NCBI GenBank assembly: GCA_021234155.1
Contig: JAJEKV010000014.1
Coordinates: 4,669,563-4,733,562, forward strand
DNA length: 64,000 bases
Direction of reading: 5' to 3'
From: Isoetes taiwanensis
Taxonomy: Eukaryota; Streptophyta; Lycopodiopsida; Isoetales; Isoetaceae
In this document: positions 1-11,383 of the stretch, piece after piece
Position numbering within the stretch: position 1 is the first letter of the stretch
Layout of the letters: each line of letters begins with the position of its first letter
Program-made: the position numbers and the translations under genes
The notes under the pieces: generated by a model
Databases searched by the model: none
The model's input: only the letters and a program-made list of their open reading frames with translations
What the model was told of the DNA's origin: nothing

Positions 1-204
1 TGTCAACACTGAGCACCGACCCTAAATCAGTGTCGTAATTAGTGGATAGTGGTTAAATGGTAGACTACTATTCTTAGTCTCACCGATTGTATATATATTT
101 ATTATACGTTATGTACTATGCAATGCTCAGAAGTAGAGATTGTATTTCCTATTGCTTTTATCAATAGAGTTGTTCATGTCCTTCTATTCTATCTCTTGTG
201 TTGA

Positions 205-858
205 TCTTGCGGGGCTTGTGCTGGTTTTGATGCCAATTCCATCACTGATTCGTCAAAGTCATCAGATTCCTCCGATTCCTCAGGAGATCATGCCAAGTCC
301 CGTAAAAGGGACTATCAAAAAATAGTGGACTCTGCCATCACAAGCATTTGGAAGAACCGTAAGTTAGTCCAATTCTCGCGTAAGACTAGGTCGGGTATGG
401 ATGCAGAATCCTGGTTGGATGAGATGCATGAATTCAAAAAATCCTATGGAATGACGAAAAAAGATATCGTCAAGGTTGCTACCACCAACCTCATAGGGTC
501 AGCCCGTTTTTGGTGGAAAGGATATGCACGTTCTCATGGACTGACACGAGGCAGGTGCCGATACAAGATCTTTGCCAAAGCATTCAAATCTCATTATGTC
601 CCCAGAGCTGATCGTTGCCAACAGATTCAAACTTTCTACCACCTGGAATAGAGAAACCTCATACTCCAAGCATACAAGGATGAGTTCATGCGTTTACGGC
701 TTTATGTCCCAGGAATAAATGAATGCAGGGCAATGGAAGGTTATATTGAGGGGTTATCCTCCACTCTTAGAAAGATGGTGCGAGCCATAGATCTAAAAAT
801 AGTAGCAGAAGCCAAAGCTAAGGCCCTTAGCTTGGAGGAGGATAGCCCCAAATACTAG
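205..858 (+). pseudogene. Gag capsid remnant of element 1
   Basis: The frame is open from about 205, although no ATG is seen, and contains a serine/aspartate-rich leader followed by a retrotransposon gag domain (residues WLDEMHEF, SARFWWKGYA). An in-frame TAG at 649-651 interrupts it. The same frame resumes at once with a typical gag tail (AYKDEFMRLRLYVPG, then a leucine-rich segment) and stops near 858. Gag forms the cytoplasmic particle that packages element RNA. The single stop is consistent with CAG to TAG, so this is a recently open frame rather than random sequence. Confidence is high for identity and low for function. Confidence 0.8.
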
Positions 859-1039
859 CCGCAATGTTTCTCTACCTTTTGTCAGAACAGGAACTATACA
901 CGGAAGCTCTCCTAGCACAGGACCTCCCCCATCGGCTGGCTATCAGAAGCAGGTCAAGAAAGTTTCTTTCAATGTACCAAATAAGTTTGCTAATACTGCA
1001 GAGTCATGCGAGATATTTTACAAGAAATTTCAAAGGAAG

Positions 1040-1305
1040 CTCGTGACCAGTTACGAAAAGACAGGGCCTGTTTTTAGTGTTTTTGACTGGGACACCATAT
1101 GCAGGAATGCCCCTGTGTTACTCAGGCTGCTCAAGCTGCCCTTGCTGAAGTGGATTGAAACGATATCTTGCCACCATTTGAACCTTCAACCGTTGTTGAT
1201 GACGAGGCACCAGGCTATATACAAGGTGAGTCCCACATTTATGACGCTATTGAAACAAGTCAAGCAGATAGTCAACCTTCCATCATATCCATGGTTGGCT
1301 AAGTA
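1040..1305 (+). pseudogene. CCHC zinc-knuckle remnant of gag (element 1)
   Basis: At 1069-1110 the frame gives C-X2-C-X4-H-X4-C with the residues C, C, GHH and C in the right places. This is the nucleocapsid knuckle that binds RNA. Two of the intervening codons are stops (TAG at 1075-1077, TGA at 1084-1086), and another TGA follows downstream. The acidic linker after it (residues PPFEP, DDEAPGYIQGE) is the usual connection to protease. Spacing is preserved, so decay has been by substitution. Confidence 0.7.
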
Positions 1306-1662
1306 GATAACAAACGTTTTGTCATCCTTATGGACACGGATAGTACACACAATTTTGTCTCACCTAGAATGGCAGAAGTCTTACAGCTTATCTCTTTGAA
1401 ATCAAAGGCACATCCAATTACGTTGGCTAGTGGGGTCGTGCGTCATACTCAACACATTCACTTAAACATTCAGTTACCGGAAGCACCCATTGCTCTAGGG
1501 GCCGCGATTATGAATATCGGTCGGTACGATCTCATTATGGGCATGGAGTTCTTGGTTGTTGCAAAGGCAAATATTGATTGTGAGAAGCAAGAAGTCACAT
1601 TTAATGCAGCTAATGGAGCTCTTGTAACTGTAGCAATGTATTTTATTGCATCAGTTGGATAA
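1306..1662 (+). pseudogene. Retropepsin (aspartic protease) remnant of element 1
   Basis: The frame holds the retropepsin signature FVILMDTDSTHNFVS, in which the catalytic D-T/S-G triad reads D-T-D-S, so the key glycine is an aspartate. About 60 residues later YDLIMGMEFL matches the conserved flap/ILG region. The family processes the Gag-Pol polyprotein. The missing glycine suggests an inactive enzyme even without the surrounding stops. It sits between the knuckle and RT as expected for Ty3/gypsy. Confidence 0.75.
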
Positions 1663-2690
1663 AGCCATCAAGAGGTATCATGTTGCTCGCATTGTTAGAC
1701 TTGCATCAGTAGAGGCCAAGTCCAAACAGAAAGAAGTCACTGAGAGCTTGCCCAAAGCAAATGCTATCGTACTTCGTGAATTCCATGGACTTTTTCCAGA
1801 TGAGATTCGAAAGTTACCACCTTTCCGAGACGTGGAATGTGAAATCACATTGGAACCCAGTACTAAGCCTACTAGTAAGGCTCCATATCATATGAGCACA
1901 TCGGAATTGGCAGAGCTTAAGAAGCAGCTGCAAGAGCTTCTTAAGTTAGGATTTATTCGGCCAAGTGTATCACCCTTTGAAGCCCTTATCTTGTTTGTGA
2001 AGGAAAAGGATTGTACCTTGCGTATGTGCATTGATTACAAGCAATTGAATAAGCACACAATTAAGAACCGGTATGCTCTCATGGATCAATTACAAGAGGC
2101 CAAGTACTTCACAAAGATTGATCTTCGCTCAGGATATCACCATATAAGAATTAAAGAGGATGACATCCATACGTTACGGGCACTATGAGTTTACTCTTAT
2201 GGCTTTTGGGCTAACTAATGCCCCTGCTACATTCATGAGGTTGATGAACGATGTCTTCTGCGAATATCTCAATGACTATCATCATTTGCTTCGATGATGT
2301 CCTTATTTACAGCAAAACTTTAGAAGATCATGAGTGTCATCTTTGGTTGGCCCTGCAGAAATTGAGATGCCGTCAACTTTATGCCAAGTTTTCTAAGTGC
2401 AGGTTTACGACCACCAAGGTCGATTGTTTGGGGCACATTGTTTCTGCTAAGGGGATATCAACAGATCCAGCTAAGATTGAGGTCGTAAAAGATTGGCATG
2501 TGCCAACGAATGTGTCAGAGGTCCGCAGATTTCTAGGTTTAGCAGGCTATTACCGAAAATTTGTTAAGGACTTCGCCAAGATTGCAGCACCTCTCACAGA
2601 CCTTACAAAGCATGAGAAGGTTAGGGATTGGATGCCACATTGGAAGGAGAAAGTCCAGGTCAGATTTTAGTCATTGAAAGATGCCTTGAC
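1646..2690 (+). pseudogene. Reverse transcriptase remnant of element 1; RNase H absent
   Basis: The first part (1646-2188) carries the RT entry region ([19 protein letters not shown]) and motif A ([15 protein letters not shown]). A short deletion after residues KEDDIH shifts the frame; the next segment reads [17 protein letters not shown], and another shift leads to the catalytic block [12 protein letters not shown] at about 2290-2325. Then follow LGHIVSAKGISTDP and FLGLAGYYRKFVKDF, the conserved region after the palm. The frame meets a TAG near 2668 and breaks near 2725. There it jumps straight to the integrase leader, so the roughly 120-residue RNase H domain is deleted. Confidence 0.85.
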
Positions 2691-2731
2691 AACCGCTCTA
2701 GTTCTTACCTTGCCAGATCCGCCATTATAAG

Positions 2732-3680
2732 AAGGAAGGTTAACCTTCTTTATTGTAAGAATAAGTTATGTGTACCCGAGACAGGAGTTTGCAAGCTCAT
2801 TCTCCATGACACACATAGCAGTCCTATAGTGGGGCATAAGAGATTTATGAGAACATATTTTAAGATTTGCTCCAGCTATTTTTGGCTAGGTATGAAGAAG
2901 CACATTGCCCAATACATTAAGAAATGCTAGATATGTCAACAAACAAAGGCGGAACAATTACGGATTCCAGGAGAATTGCAGCCCTTGAACGTAATGCAAA
3001 GTGGGAAGTTATTACTAAGGGTTTTATCGTGGAGCTTCCGTGCACTTTAAGGGGCTTTGATGCTCTAATGGTTATGGTCGACAAACTTTCCAAAATGCGT
3101 ATTTCTTGCCATGTCGCACCACGGACACCACATTAGACACCACCTTGTTGTTCATGAGGGGGATATTCTGCCTCCATGAGATGCCCCGTACCATTATATC
3201 GGACGGGGATCCTAAGTTTGTTAGTGCATTTTGGAGGGATTTCTTTAGCACTATTCAAACTAAGCTTGTCGTGAGCATGGCTTACCACCCGCAGAGGGAT
3301 GGCCAAAAAGAGCGTACCAATCGTATAATAGAAGATATGCTATGTAATTATGTTTGGAACAAGCAATATCAATAGGCAGATTATATCCATTTGGTGGAGT
3401 TTGCTTATAACAGTACTAAACAGCAGTCCTAAAGGATGTCTCCTTTCATAATCAACTATGGCTATCAATGCCTTACTCCATGCATGTAGCATAATCCAGT
3501 TTCTAAGGTGAAAGTCTCTCAGCAGTTACTATCAGATATGCAGGCCCTAGTTGAAGAGGTTCAAGGGTATTTGTTAGCTGCCAGGACCCGGCAAAGGAGC
3601 CTGGCCGATAGGCATCGAACACCATGGGAATTTCAAGTTGGTGAATCCGTATGGCTAACGATTAAGGTGAAGTAGGCAAA
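2732..3680 (+). pseudogene. Integrase remnant of element 1
   Basis: The zinc-binding N-terminus is visible as HDTHSSPIVGH ... YFWLGMKK ... KKC with the final CxxC in the next frame over a TAG. The catalytic core follows: DALMVMVDKLSKM with the first aspartate region damaged, then ISDGDPKFVSAFWRDFF and YHPQRDGQKERTNR, which supply the later D and E of the D,D-35-E triad. The C-terminal part (FAYNSTK, RSLADRHRTPWEFQVGESVWL) is recognisable but has stops near 3373, 3429 and 3488 and in the following linker. Integrase inserts element cDNA; this copy cannot be translated whole. Confidence 0.8.
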
Positions 3681-3684
3681 ACTC

Positions 3685-4162
3685 AAAATTGGCAATTGCA
3701 ATAAGCTGGCACCCTAGACGGGCGGGACCCCTTGAGATAACTAAGAGGTTAGGTTCCCAAGCCTACCGGTTGAATCTACCCTCACATTTGAAGGTCCATA
3801 AAGTCTTTCACGTGATCCTTCTCAAGAAGCAACACCCAACCCGGAAGAGATCCTTGATATGCCGACACTTCTGGAGATGATAGAAGATCAGTTGGAGATT
3901 GTGCCTGAGGCTCTCCTTGATCGTGCATATAAGCAAACTTATAGGACTCAAATATTGCAGTATTTGGTTAAGTGGAAACACTTACCAATGGAAGATGCAA
4001 CATAGGTTCTTAAAACGGATTTGGGCAAGGCTTACCCAGACTTTATGCGGCAATGCCAGGGCCGAACCATTCATGATGCAATCGACTCCAACTCTAATGG
4101 TAAGCAATGCATTCTGGATCCGGCAGGGGTCATGAGAGTGTTCGATCCGGCAGGGACCATAT
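3685..4162 (+). pseudogene. Integrase tail and chromodomain of element 1
   Basis: The integrase GPY/F-like tail (PRRAGPLEITKRLGSQAYRLNLP, read here in pieces, then KVHKVFHV) leads after a frameshift into a chromodomain, with PEALLDRAYKQ followed by ILQYLVKWKHLPMEDAT. Such C-terminal chromodomains define chromoviruses and are thought to target integration to heterochromatin. The aromatic-cage tryptophan codon after the last motif is a TAG at 4003-4005, consistent with TGG to TAG. Reading continues past it (YPDFMRQCQGR) to a TAA near 4160. Confidence 0.75.
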
Positions 4163-4630
4163 AAGGGGTTGGGCTAGATGCATCCTAGATGGGAAAATAG
4201 GCATATAGGCATTCATGATAGGACGCATTCGTCTATAGCTATAATGGGAACATGGCCATTCCTTACGTCGAGACGAAATGCAAACCTTATATTTCTTTTC
4301 TTTAAAGGGGTGGTCCCTTCAACCACGCCATTTTAATTATTTTATAAGTATTGATGTATTGTAGTTCTGTATGCGTACTGTGATATCTGCAGAAGATTCC
4401 GGGCCTCAGTCTGGGGCCATCTCTTGTTATTTAAGTGTTTTTTTATATGTGTGCTCCTATGTAATTTTGTGATATTGTTAATTGTCTATTATCAATGGAC
4501 TCAGCTCCTAAAAGAATTGTGATCATTGATCAGCTAGGTAACTTTGTATTACCTCATGAAGTAATTTTATCTTCTATAAATTAATTCTTTTCTTACTTAA
4601 CTAACCCCAATGCTGAGGACAACATTATTC

Positions 4631-6118
4631 TAAGGGGGGAGAATGTAAAATTTACGTATACTTATTATGACATGTCACCAGGGTTTAAGTGGACCCTTAT
4701 GGGTAACTTGGGTTAACCTAAAAGGGCTTTTATTAGCTATGCTAAATTGTTAGTAAGTTAAATAACCTAATTAGACTAATTAATGTATTAATTAGTGAAA
4801 GTTAGCTAATTAGGGACAACCATCTGACCCAAATCAATTGGCTAGGGGAAACTTACTAAAATTAGGGTGCAAATTGGTCCCTACCCCTAATTCTTGCCTA
4901 AAACCGATTTGGGAAGAGTTGGAGAAGGGAGGAGCTACTTGCTGCTGCATCCAGACCTGAAGAATGGAAGCCCACTAGATGGATGGATAAATTCTCTTTT
5001 ATATGCTACTAAGATGATGATGGATATTTATTTATAATTATGTATTTTCTTTTTGTTCCTCCTGTATGTTTGGGAGTAAGGATGGGTAGAGACCTAAAAA
5101 CTTCGTAGTAGTAGATATGTCTCTAGCTAGAACCCTTAAAACCCGGTAATGCAGCCCGTGCACAAGAGCCCGCCTAGCTGTGGATGCTATGTTGTGATTC
5201 AGCACTAGATAATGGGTATGATGGTAAAACGGAGGTGGGATCCTGCCTAGCATGGCTATAGGATTCCTAAGTGTGCTAGGCTTGTATAGTTGGTCACTGA
5301 AGGGGCCGAGTATGGGTCTGACACCCCCTGAGTCATAGGATCCGTGCCTATAGGGACATCCTGGGCTCGAACGAGCTCGGTGAGCGGCCTTTAGATTTAG
5401 GGGGGTAAGTTGGGTACGGATGTGGGGGCTGCTGATGTGGCACGTATCATCTAGCACGCCCAGGAATCCATTATGCTCAGGGAGGGGACGCCTCCCTAAC
5501 CTGCCTCATCGGATCGGGCAAATGTAACCCGGAGTAGTCTCATAGAGTGATTCCATGAGATTGCGTCTCCGGAAGGCTACAATCATGCCATAGCATGTTT
5601 CAGACTATCTGCAAAGTGTGCACAGGAGGGGCGGATGGAGTGGACTACCCTAGCCATTGTTCTATGCCAGCCAACGCCATGTTATACTTTTGTCTGCTCG
5701 GAGGCCGTGACCGTCAGTCAACCCTCTAGAGTCTGAGCCTGGGTAGAGCCTTATTTATGGTATATCACTTATGTTATCTTGTCTTTGTGTTGTTATTTAT
5801 AGGATGATGGATGGACCACCCTTCGTGGTGGTATATTATTTTGTATATGATTGCTAGGTGCTAACATGTATGTATGCTTCTGCTGTATAGGATTCCCATA
5901 GAGGATGTGGGATGATTGACACCTCTGTGTCCTTCACCCGGACACTTGGCTATCACAAGTGGCCCGAGTTAGACAGAGGGCCTTTCCATGGTGAAGTAGC
6001 CGCCATGGGAGGGGAATTTCTCGTATTTATACGATGACAGCATCGTATAGATTTTGGGAGCGTCACATGTTGTCACCCTAGCAAGAAAAACGATGGCCAA
6101 AAAAGTCGAGAGCAACAC
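4631..6118 (+). repeat. Polypurine tract and 3' LTR of element 1 (about 1.47 kb)
   Basis: A purine tract (AAGGGGGGAGAA, 4632-4643) precedes TGTAAAATT at 4644, the likely LTR start. The LTR runs to about 6118, and its right end is not fixed. Blocks in its second half recur at about 33.0-33.7 kb, for example around 5605-5643 against 33317-33356, which shows it is a repeated LTR rather than unique flank. It contains no supported gene; a 139-codon minus-strand frame inside it is a chance ORF. Shortly after the LTR lies TGGTATCA (6127-6134), resembling the start of an initiator-Met primer site, which could be coincidence. Confidence 0.65.
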
Positions 6119-6512
6119 TGAAGTGTGGTATCATTTCCCAAAAATGTCAAAATAGTTCAGACAAGCTATTGTTACTTAGGCTACATTCCATGTTCTAAAC
6201 TGGACATGTCCTTTTATCTAAATAGTTCATGTTTTAAACTGGATTTGCATGCAACACATGATTCACAAATATGCATACCATACATGATTCAAGAACTGGA
6301 TTTGGTTCAACAATATGCAATTGAACAGTGCCGGATTGGATCAACTTGAGTTGTGCCGCATGTAGACAGTAGTGCTAGAGTCAGAAATGATGACTTAATT
6401 GATGGGCAAATAAACACTAGTTTGGTATTGAAGTTATTTACTACAGTAATACGATACCTTGTGAACAGTGTTTTTCGTATGATTTCAGTTAATGGTTCAA
6501 ATAAACACATTT

Positions 6513-6785
6513 GAAATATATTTAAGCTTTATATATTCAAAATTTATAGGGCTTCTAGCAAGTTTGAATGCACTAATCGCATTGAAATATATTTAAGCTT
6601 TAAATTCAAAGTCTATAGAGCTTCTAGCAAGTTTGAATGCACTAGCCATCGAAATATATTTAAGCTTTAAATTTAAACTCTATAGAGTTTCTAGCAAGTT
6701 CAAAGGACTAACCATTGAAATATATTTAAGCTTTAAATTCGAAGTTTTAGAGATTCTAGCAAGTTCGAATTCACTAATCATTGAC
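6513..6785. repeat. Four-copy AT-rich minisatellite, period about 66-71 bp
   Basis: Units start at 6513, 6584, 6651 and 6717. Each begins GAAATATATTTAAGCTTTA and contains TTCTAGCAAGTT, with a few substitutions between copies. The open frame across it is a by-product of the repeat. I see no gene in 6118-6512 or 6786-8880. Confidence 0.85.
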
Positions 6786-9082
6786 AAACAGATCTTTTCA
6801 TGTGATTTTTATGTAGTTCCATATAGTGATAGGTCTTAATGGAAAATAATAGCAATGTGTACCATACGTTATCAACTCATGAACAAACCCATCAACCTAC
6901 TCAATTATGGGCTCCACTTCATTTTGTGGGGGGGAGGGATGAGGGGCGGTTTCAAACAACCAATAACCAGCAGGCCTTCTTAGTTTTCTTTAACAATGGT
7001 ACCCTTAACTGAATGTGGGAACGTAACACATCTCTAACGTAACAAAAACCTTTAACTACTAGTGTAAAGCTCAACCTTACTGTAAATATTAGGTTAAGTT
7101 GATTTTATGAACATAACCTAAGTGGTCCATAATGGGTATAGTGAGAATCTATATTTTCACAATCCGTTTAGTCTGTCTTAATTTAACGGCCCTAATGGGA
7201 AAGCACAACCTTTTTTCTATTAAGTTTAACTTGGCCTAAAGGTGATTGAAAAATGACCCTAAAAGTCTACAAAATGCACCCTGTAGTGTGAAAGCAACTT
7301 ATATATGTGTGTCTTATTTTTGCTTTGGAGTCATAAATGATGTCTTATATAAAATGGGATTGCAAGAAATCAAGAGAAGATTTATTGTCTTTTTAAGACC
7401 ATCGTGAAAACGGGCTTTGCACTTTCACTTTTAATTTTGAATTTAAATGTTCATAATCAAAATTCCATCCTCCAATGCACTATCCATTGTACTTCACCTA
7501 ATGAATGAATATTTGCCCAATAATAATAGTTGATTTTGATATGTTCTACTTTTTATATTTTTAGATTCATATATTGCTTACAATCTGTATGTGTCTTCTC
7601 AAATGTTAATCTGAAATATGTCATTTGATGCAGACACTTTATTTTGAACTCAATGAAACAATTTCAACTTAAAATATTTATCTTTATCTTTATCTAATTA
7701 TACTGGTGCATGGTCTCAATAAAGCTAAACTCTTCTACTTTTACCTTCAAGTCATAAATTCTCCTCTCCACTATCTCAGTCTCTTCTTTTCACGCTATTA
7801 TTTTGTACCATTTTATCTATCAACTCAACATCATTTGCATCTCTTATCTCAATTCCAATCTGCGGCTAAATGCAAGTATGTCACGAACCCAAAAACTTTA
7901 GAGTTATTATGTTAAAGATAGAGTAGCATCCCCTGTGACCTATCAGATGCTCCTGCTAGATACAAGAAGTTATATCACATGGATTGCAGACTATGCATCA
8001 TGTGTCCACTATGGTTCCATTAGATTTAACAAGAAAGCATCATATATCATATCTTTACTATTTTGTGTATTATATCAACGCTCTAAATTGAAGAATAGAG
8101 CAAAGGGAGCAAATGTAAGTTGCACAAATAATGTTTTTTGTAAGGCCCACATAAGAACTTAGATGGTGTCAATGTGGAAATAGAAATGGTATGTGATAAA
8201 TTGACGTTCGTTGAAGGATCGCCAGAGTTTATATTTGACATTGGAGTCCATCACACAGGAGGCAGGATGAGGTCAATTTTTAATTCTAGAACAAGCTTAT
8301 AAAAATGTTTATTATAGTGCAGTACTTTCATATTGCCTTTTTCCACTTAATTCTAAATCAAATTCGACACTTATGTTTGATGATCAGAGTTATTCCAAGG
8401 ATTATAAAATAGTGTCATTGATTCGAAATTTGTTACTGGAATCAGTCACCTTCTCTCAATTTTTCTTGATAACCTTTTTCCCAGAGCTGATGGTTGTGGT
8501 GGCTTTACAACAAAAACTATTAGTATATATACCCGTTTGATACCATCAATTATAGAAAGACTCGCCCATATCTTTGAAAATTTAATGTCTCCTCCTAGTT
8601 CTAAAACACCTATAGAGTATGGAGATAGTTTGTCTTATTTTTACCGCTCCAAATTTTTCTGGAAAGTGTCCGTTTTTCTAATTTGTTTTTCATTTTGAGA
8701 ATAACATCATAAGTACACTTCTAGATCTCAATGCGTTGATATTTGAGCTGTCAAATGCAAACCTAAGCTTTTATAAAGGATGAGAATAACATGTTCGACA
8801 GTTAGCAACAATAAGGATTCAAATTTGGCTTTGATGTGATTCATCTTGCATGGGCGTTAAGTTAACTATCATCAATGGTTAAATAATTTTTTTTTTAATT
8901 GAAGGCTAAAGTATATTAAAATCCGTATGGTAAAAGTTACATGCAAAGCTTTTCAGTAGTTTTTTTGAGAAAAAACCTTTCATCAATGGTTAATTAAGTT
9001 AAGTTTATTCATCAATTCTCTACCATAACTATATTAGTTTAGGAATTTAATAAACACATATATCTAACACTATATAAGATTA
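6786..9082. other. AT-rich intergenic DNA, no gene seen
   Basis: There is no convincing coding frame, RNA gene or intact element here. At 8889-8915 a T-run followed by AATTGAAGGCT matches the 3' terminus of LINE B at 47656-47672 in the same minus orientation, so a severely 5'-truncated relative of LINE B may end here. The rest is unique-looking sequence. Confidence 0.5.
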
Positions 9083-9224
9083 TGTGAACCGGAAAAATTT
9101 TGGAATTATCTATATTTGCCGGCTATGCTTTCCGGCGTGCAAATAGAAGCCATTGTGAACCGGAAAAATTTTGGAATTATCTATATTTGTCGACTATGCT
9201 TTCCGGCGTGCACATAGAAGCCAT
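9083..9224. repeat. Tandem duplication of a 71-bp unit
   Basis: The units 9083-9153 and 9154-9224 both begin TGTGAACCGGAAAAATTTTG and end with GAAGCCATT. They differ at only a few positions. The 78-codon frame across them repeats the same peptide and is not taken as a gene. Confidence 0.9.
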
Positions 9225-9659
9225 TTCGGAGCGTTTGAAGCCCTGCTCTGAATCCGCCCGCTTTTGGCCAGCCCTGCGCCTGAATCAGGTAGGGTTCTTT
9301 GCTAGCTATGATTTCAAGCATCAATTTGAAGTTTAATTATTTCCTAGTGAATTTCGATTTGGGTATGAATCCGAGCCCGCAATGCCCTTCTATCATATAC
9401 ACAGAACGAAATCCGTCAGCTTCCATCTCCCAGCATAAAACAGACATGAATGAAGCCATGCATAACCCAGAATAAAATAGCTGTCCATCTTGGAATTTAA
9501 AAAACAGAGCGTCCCTATTCTAGCTTGCAGATAAAAAAATCCCCTGTGACCTGTAGATTTGCATTCTACCAGAAAACCCCTATTCAAGCTTGCAGATTAT
9601 AAAACAAAGCAGTCCCTATTCACGCCTGCAGGTAAAAAAAATGCCCTGTAGATTTGCAT

Positions 9660-10050
9660 TACCAGAAAGCCCCTGAATGCTGTCTGGATTCTTTCACGTT
9701 AGTTTTTCTTTTCGGCGAGGATAGACGGAGATTATGGTGTTGAACGCTACTATTGATAATGGTGTCTGCCTCAGATGATATAAGTTTGTCTGCCTTTGCT
9801 TCTTCTTGCATTTGATACAGAGGCTTGGGGTACTCTTGGTATCTTTTGAATGTGTACAGCCAAAGATTATGGTGTTCCATAGCATAATATCCCGCACAGG
9901 CATGATACCAAACACCAGGCAGGCATCTTTAACCCTTCCACATTTAGGATAGATATCAAGAATATTACTATTGATAATGATGTCTGGCTCATTTGTCACT
10001 AGAAACTGAAGAATTGTGTTTTGCCCTTGGATCTGGTTGTTAATCTATGA
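9660..10050 (-). pseudogene. PPR-protein fragment (PLS type)
   Basis: On the minus strand the frame from about 10020 down reads LVTNEPDIIINSNILDIYPKCGRVKDACLVF, then MPVRDIMLWNTIIFGCTH. This is the characteristic plant pentatricopeptide pattern (N-x-L-x-D-x-Y-x-K-C-G ... D-A-x-x-V-F ... M-P-x-R-D ... W-N-T-I-I). A frameshift after the TH residues moves the next repeat (LYQMQEEAKADK) to another frame. Such proteins bind organellar RNA and direct editing or processing. Only about two repeats remain, with no start and no E/DYW domain, so it is a relic or a captured fragment. Confidence 0.7.
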
Positions 10051-10059
10051 CGATGGCCT

Positions 10060-11150
10060 GGGTACGCCATGATGCTCTTATTAGTACCACTGCATTAACA
10101 GCATATTACCAAAATGTTTGAAATAGTTGCTGTAGAGTCATTTTATAGCAATTATAGTATATAGAGTTACTCTGTAGTAAATTGTGACTGTAGCTTGCTC
10201 AGAACGTCTGATATGTCAACGACACATAGTTTTAGAATTTACCTGAGTTCTACGTATTGTGACAGACCTTTGGAACTGAAGTGACTTATGCAGATTGACG
10301 ATCTATTCCAGAGGCAGTTTTGGACCAGTAACTTCTTTCATAACTTTTGTATGTTTTAGTGGACAGCAAGCATTTGCATTGGAGGAAGTTTTGCATCGTA
10401 TTTCGATGCAATTTATTAGCAGAGTAGTTAGTTGGATGATGAATAATTTATCAGTGAATGAAACATCAATAATTTGTAACTTATGTATTCTTTAAGATTG
10501 TCAAATTGTGCACGTTGGTGTAAAATAACTAGTGTGCAAATATAGATACAGAAAGAGCAAATGGGAAGCACGAGAATTGCAGTTCCATAGTTGACGTTGG
10601 AGCACAAATTAGCAGAAGGTCTATACCTGTGTCACAGCTCACGTCACAGTGTCATCCGCGTTCCGACACTCCAATTGCCAGCCATCAATGTCAATGGGTG
10701 GGTATCTGCTTTATCTTCTCATCTTTGAGCCTTTAAATGCAAATAGAAAAGAATTATATTAATGACAAACTTACGCCATTACTGCTTTTTTTGGAACAAT
10801 TGCAAATGCTGGCAAATAGGCTATTTGACAATCTCTGCTGCTTATTGTTTTTCTAAATGTGGTCTGCTGCTCAATGGATCTTAATTTGAAGTGTGCAATC
10901 GGTGAATAGCCCATTCTAAACAAACTAATCTTCACTTATTTGGAAGTGGGCACACAGAATTAGGCTGTTCTCTCTGGTAGAATTTTGGTAAGTTACCAGG
11001 GAATGTAAATGGCGCCATGATGGACTGCACTGGGTTTAGAATCAACAAACTTGTGGGAGATTGTTTGGACATTTCATTTATTTTTGAAATAGAAATAGCT
11101 GTCCTTCATGTTTAGCATCTTAATATAGTGTAATTTTTTTCTCGAGTTCT
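10060..11150. other. Intergenic DNA, no gene seen
   Basis: AT-rich sequence without supported coding frames or repeats. The 66-codon plus-strand frame at 10295-10495 has no recognisable motif and looks random. Confidence 0.5.
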
Positions 11151-11159
11151 GTAAAAGGC

Positions 11160-11336
11160 AAGCAAGTCTCATGGGCATTTCAATGTTGTGCATTTGCAAC
11201 TATTGCCTAGGTGAAAGAGAAGCAAAACGATATGCCAAATTAAGTAGTATGGAACCTGAAACACAGTTAACTAGGCATATTTACCTCATGCTCTGCTTCT
11301 TCAAGGTGTAAATGCACAACATTGAAATACTTGCTT
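11160..11336. repeat. 177-bp imperfect foldback, pre-miRNA-like
   Basis: A 19-nt arm, ATTTCAATGTTGTGCATTT at 11177-11195, is perfectly complementary to 11310-11328. Beyond it AAGCAAGT (11160-11167) pairs with 11329-11336, with a 9-nt bulge on the 5' arm, and part of the loop (AGAAGCA against TGCTTCT) can pair further. The size and loop fit a plant miRNA precursor or the remnant of a small inverted-repeat transposon. It lies just upstream of element 2. Confidence 0.5.
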
Positions 11337-11383
11337 GAGCAAATATCCCATTACACTCCATGCTGATGATATAGGCAGAGCAC

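Larger units (their letters stand above)
1..6118 (+). mobile_element. Decayed Ty3/gypsy chromovirus (element 1), 5' end off-window
   Basis: Gag, zinc knuckle, protease, reverse transcriptase, integrase and chromodomain remnants follow in the order typical of Ty3/gypsy chromoviruses, all on the plus strand, and end at a purine tract and a long 3' LTR. The coding part is broken by many in-frame stops and several frameshifts, and the RNase H domain is missing. The 5' LTR and primer-binding site are not recognisable at the window start, so they probably lie upstream or are lost. The element is an old, immobile copy. The right boundary is approximate because no target-site duplication can be seen. 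Confidence 0.85.

Noticed and set aside
5038-5457. 139-codon minus-strand frame
   Set aside because: It lies entirely inside the 3' LTR of element 1 and has no recognisable motif.
6127-6134. TGGTATCA as a primer-binding site implying the 4644-6118 LTR is a 5' LTR
   Set aside because: Coding sequence and a polypurine tract lie upstream and no gag follows, so the LTR is a 3' LTR. The 8-base match may be chance.
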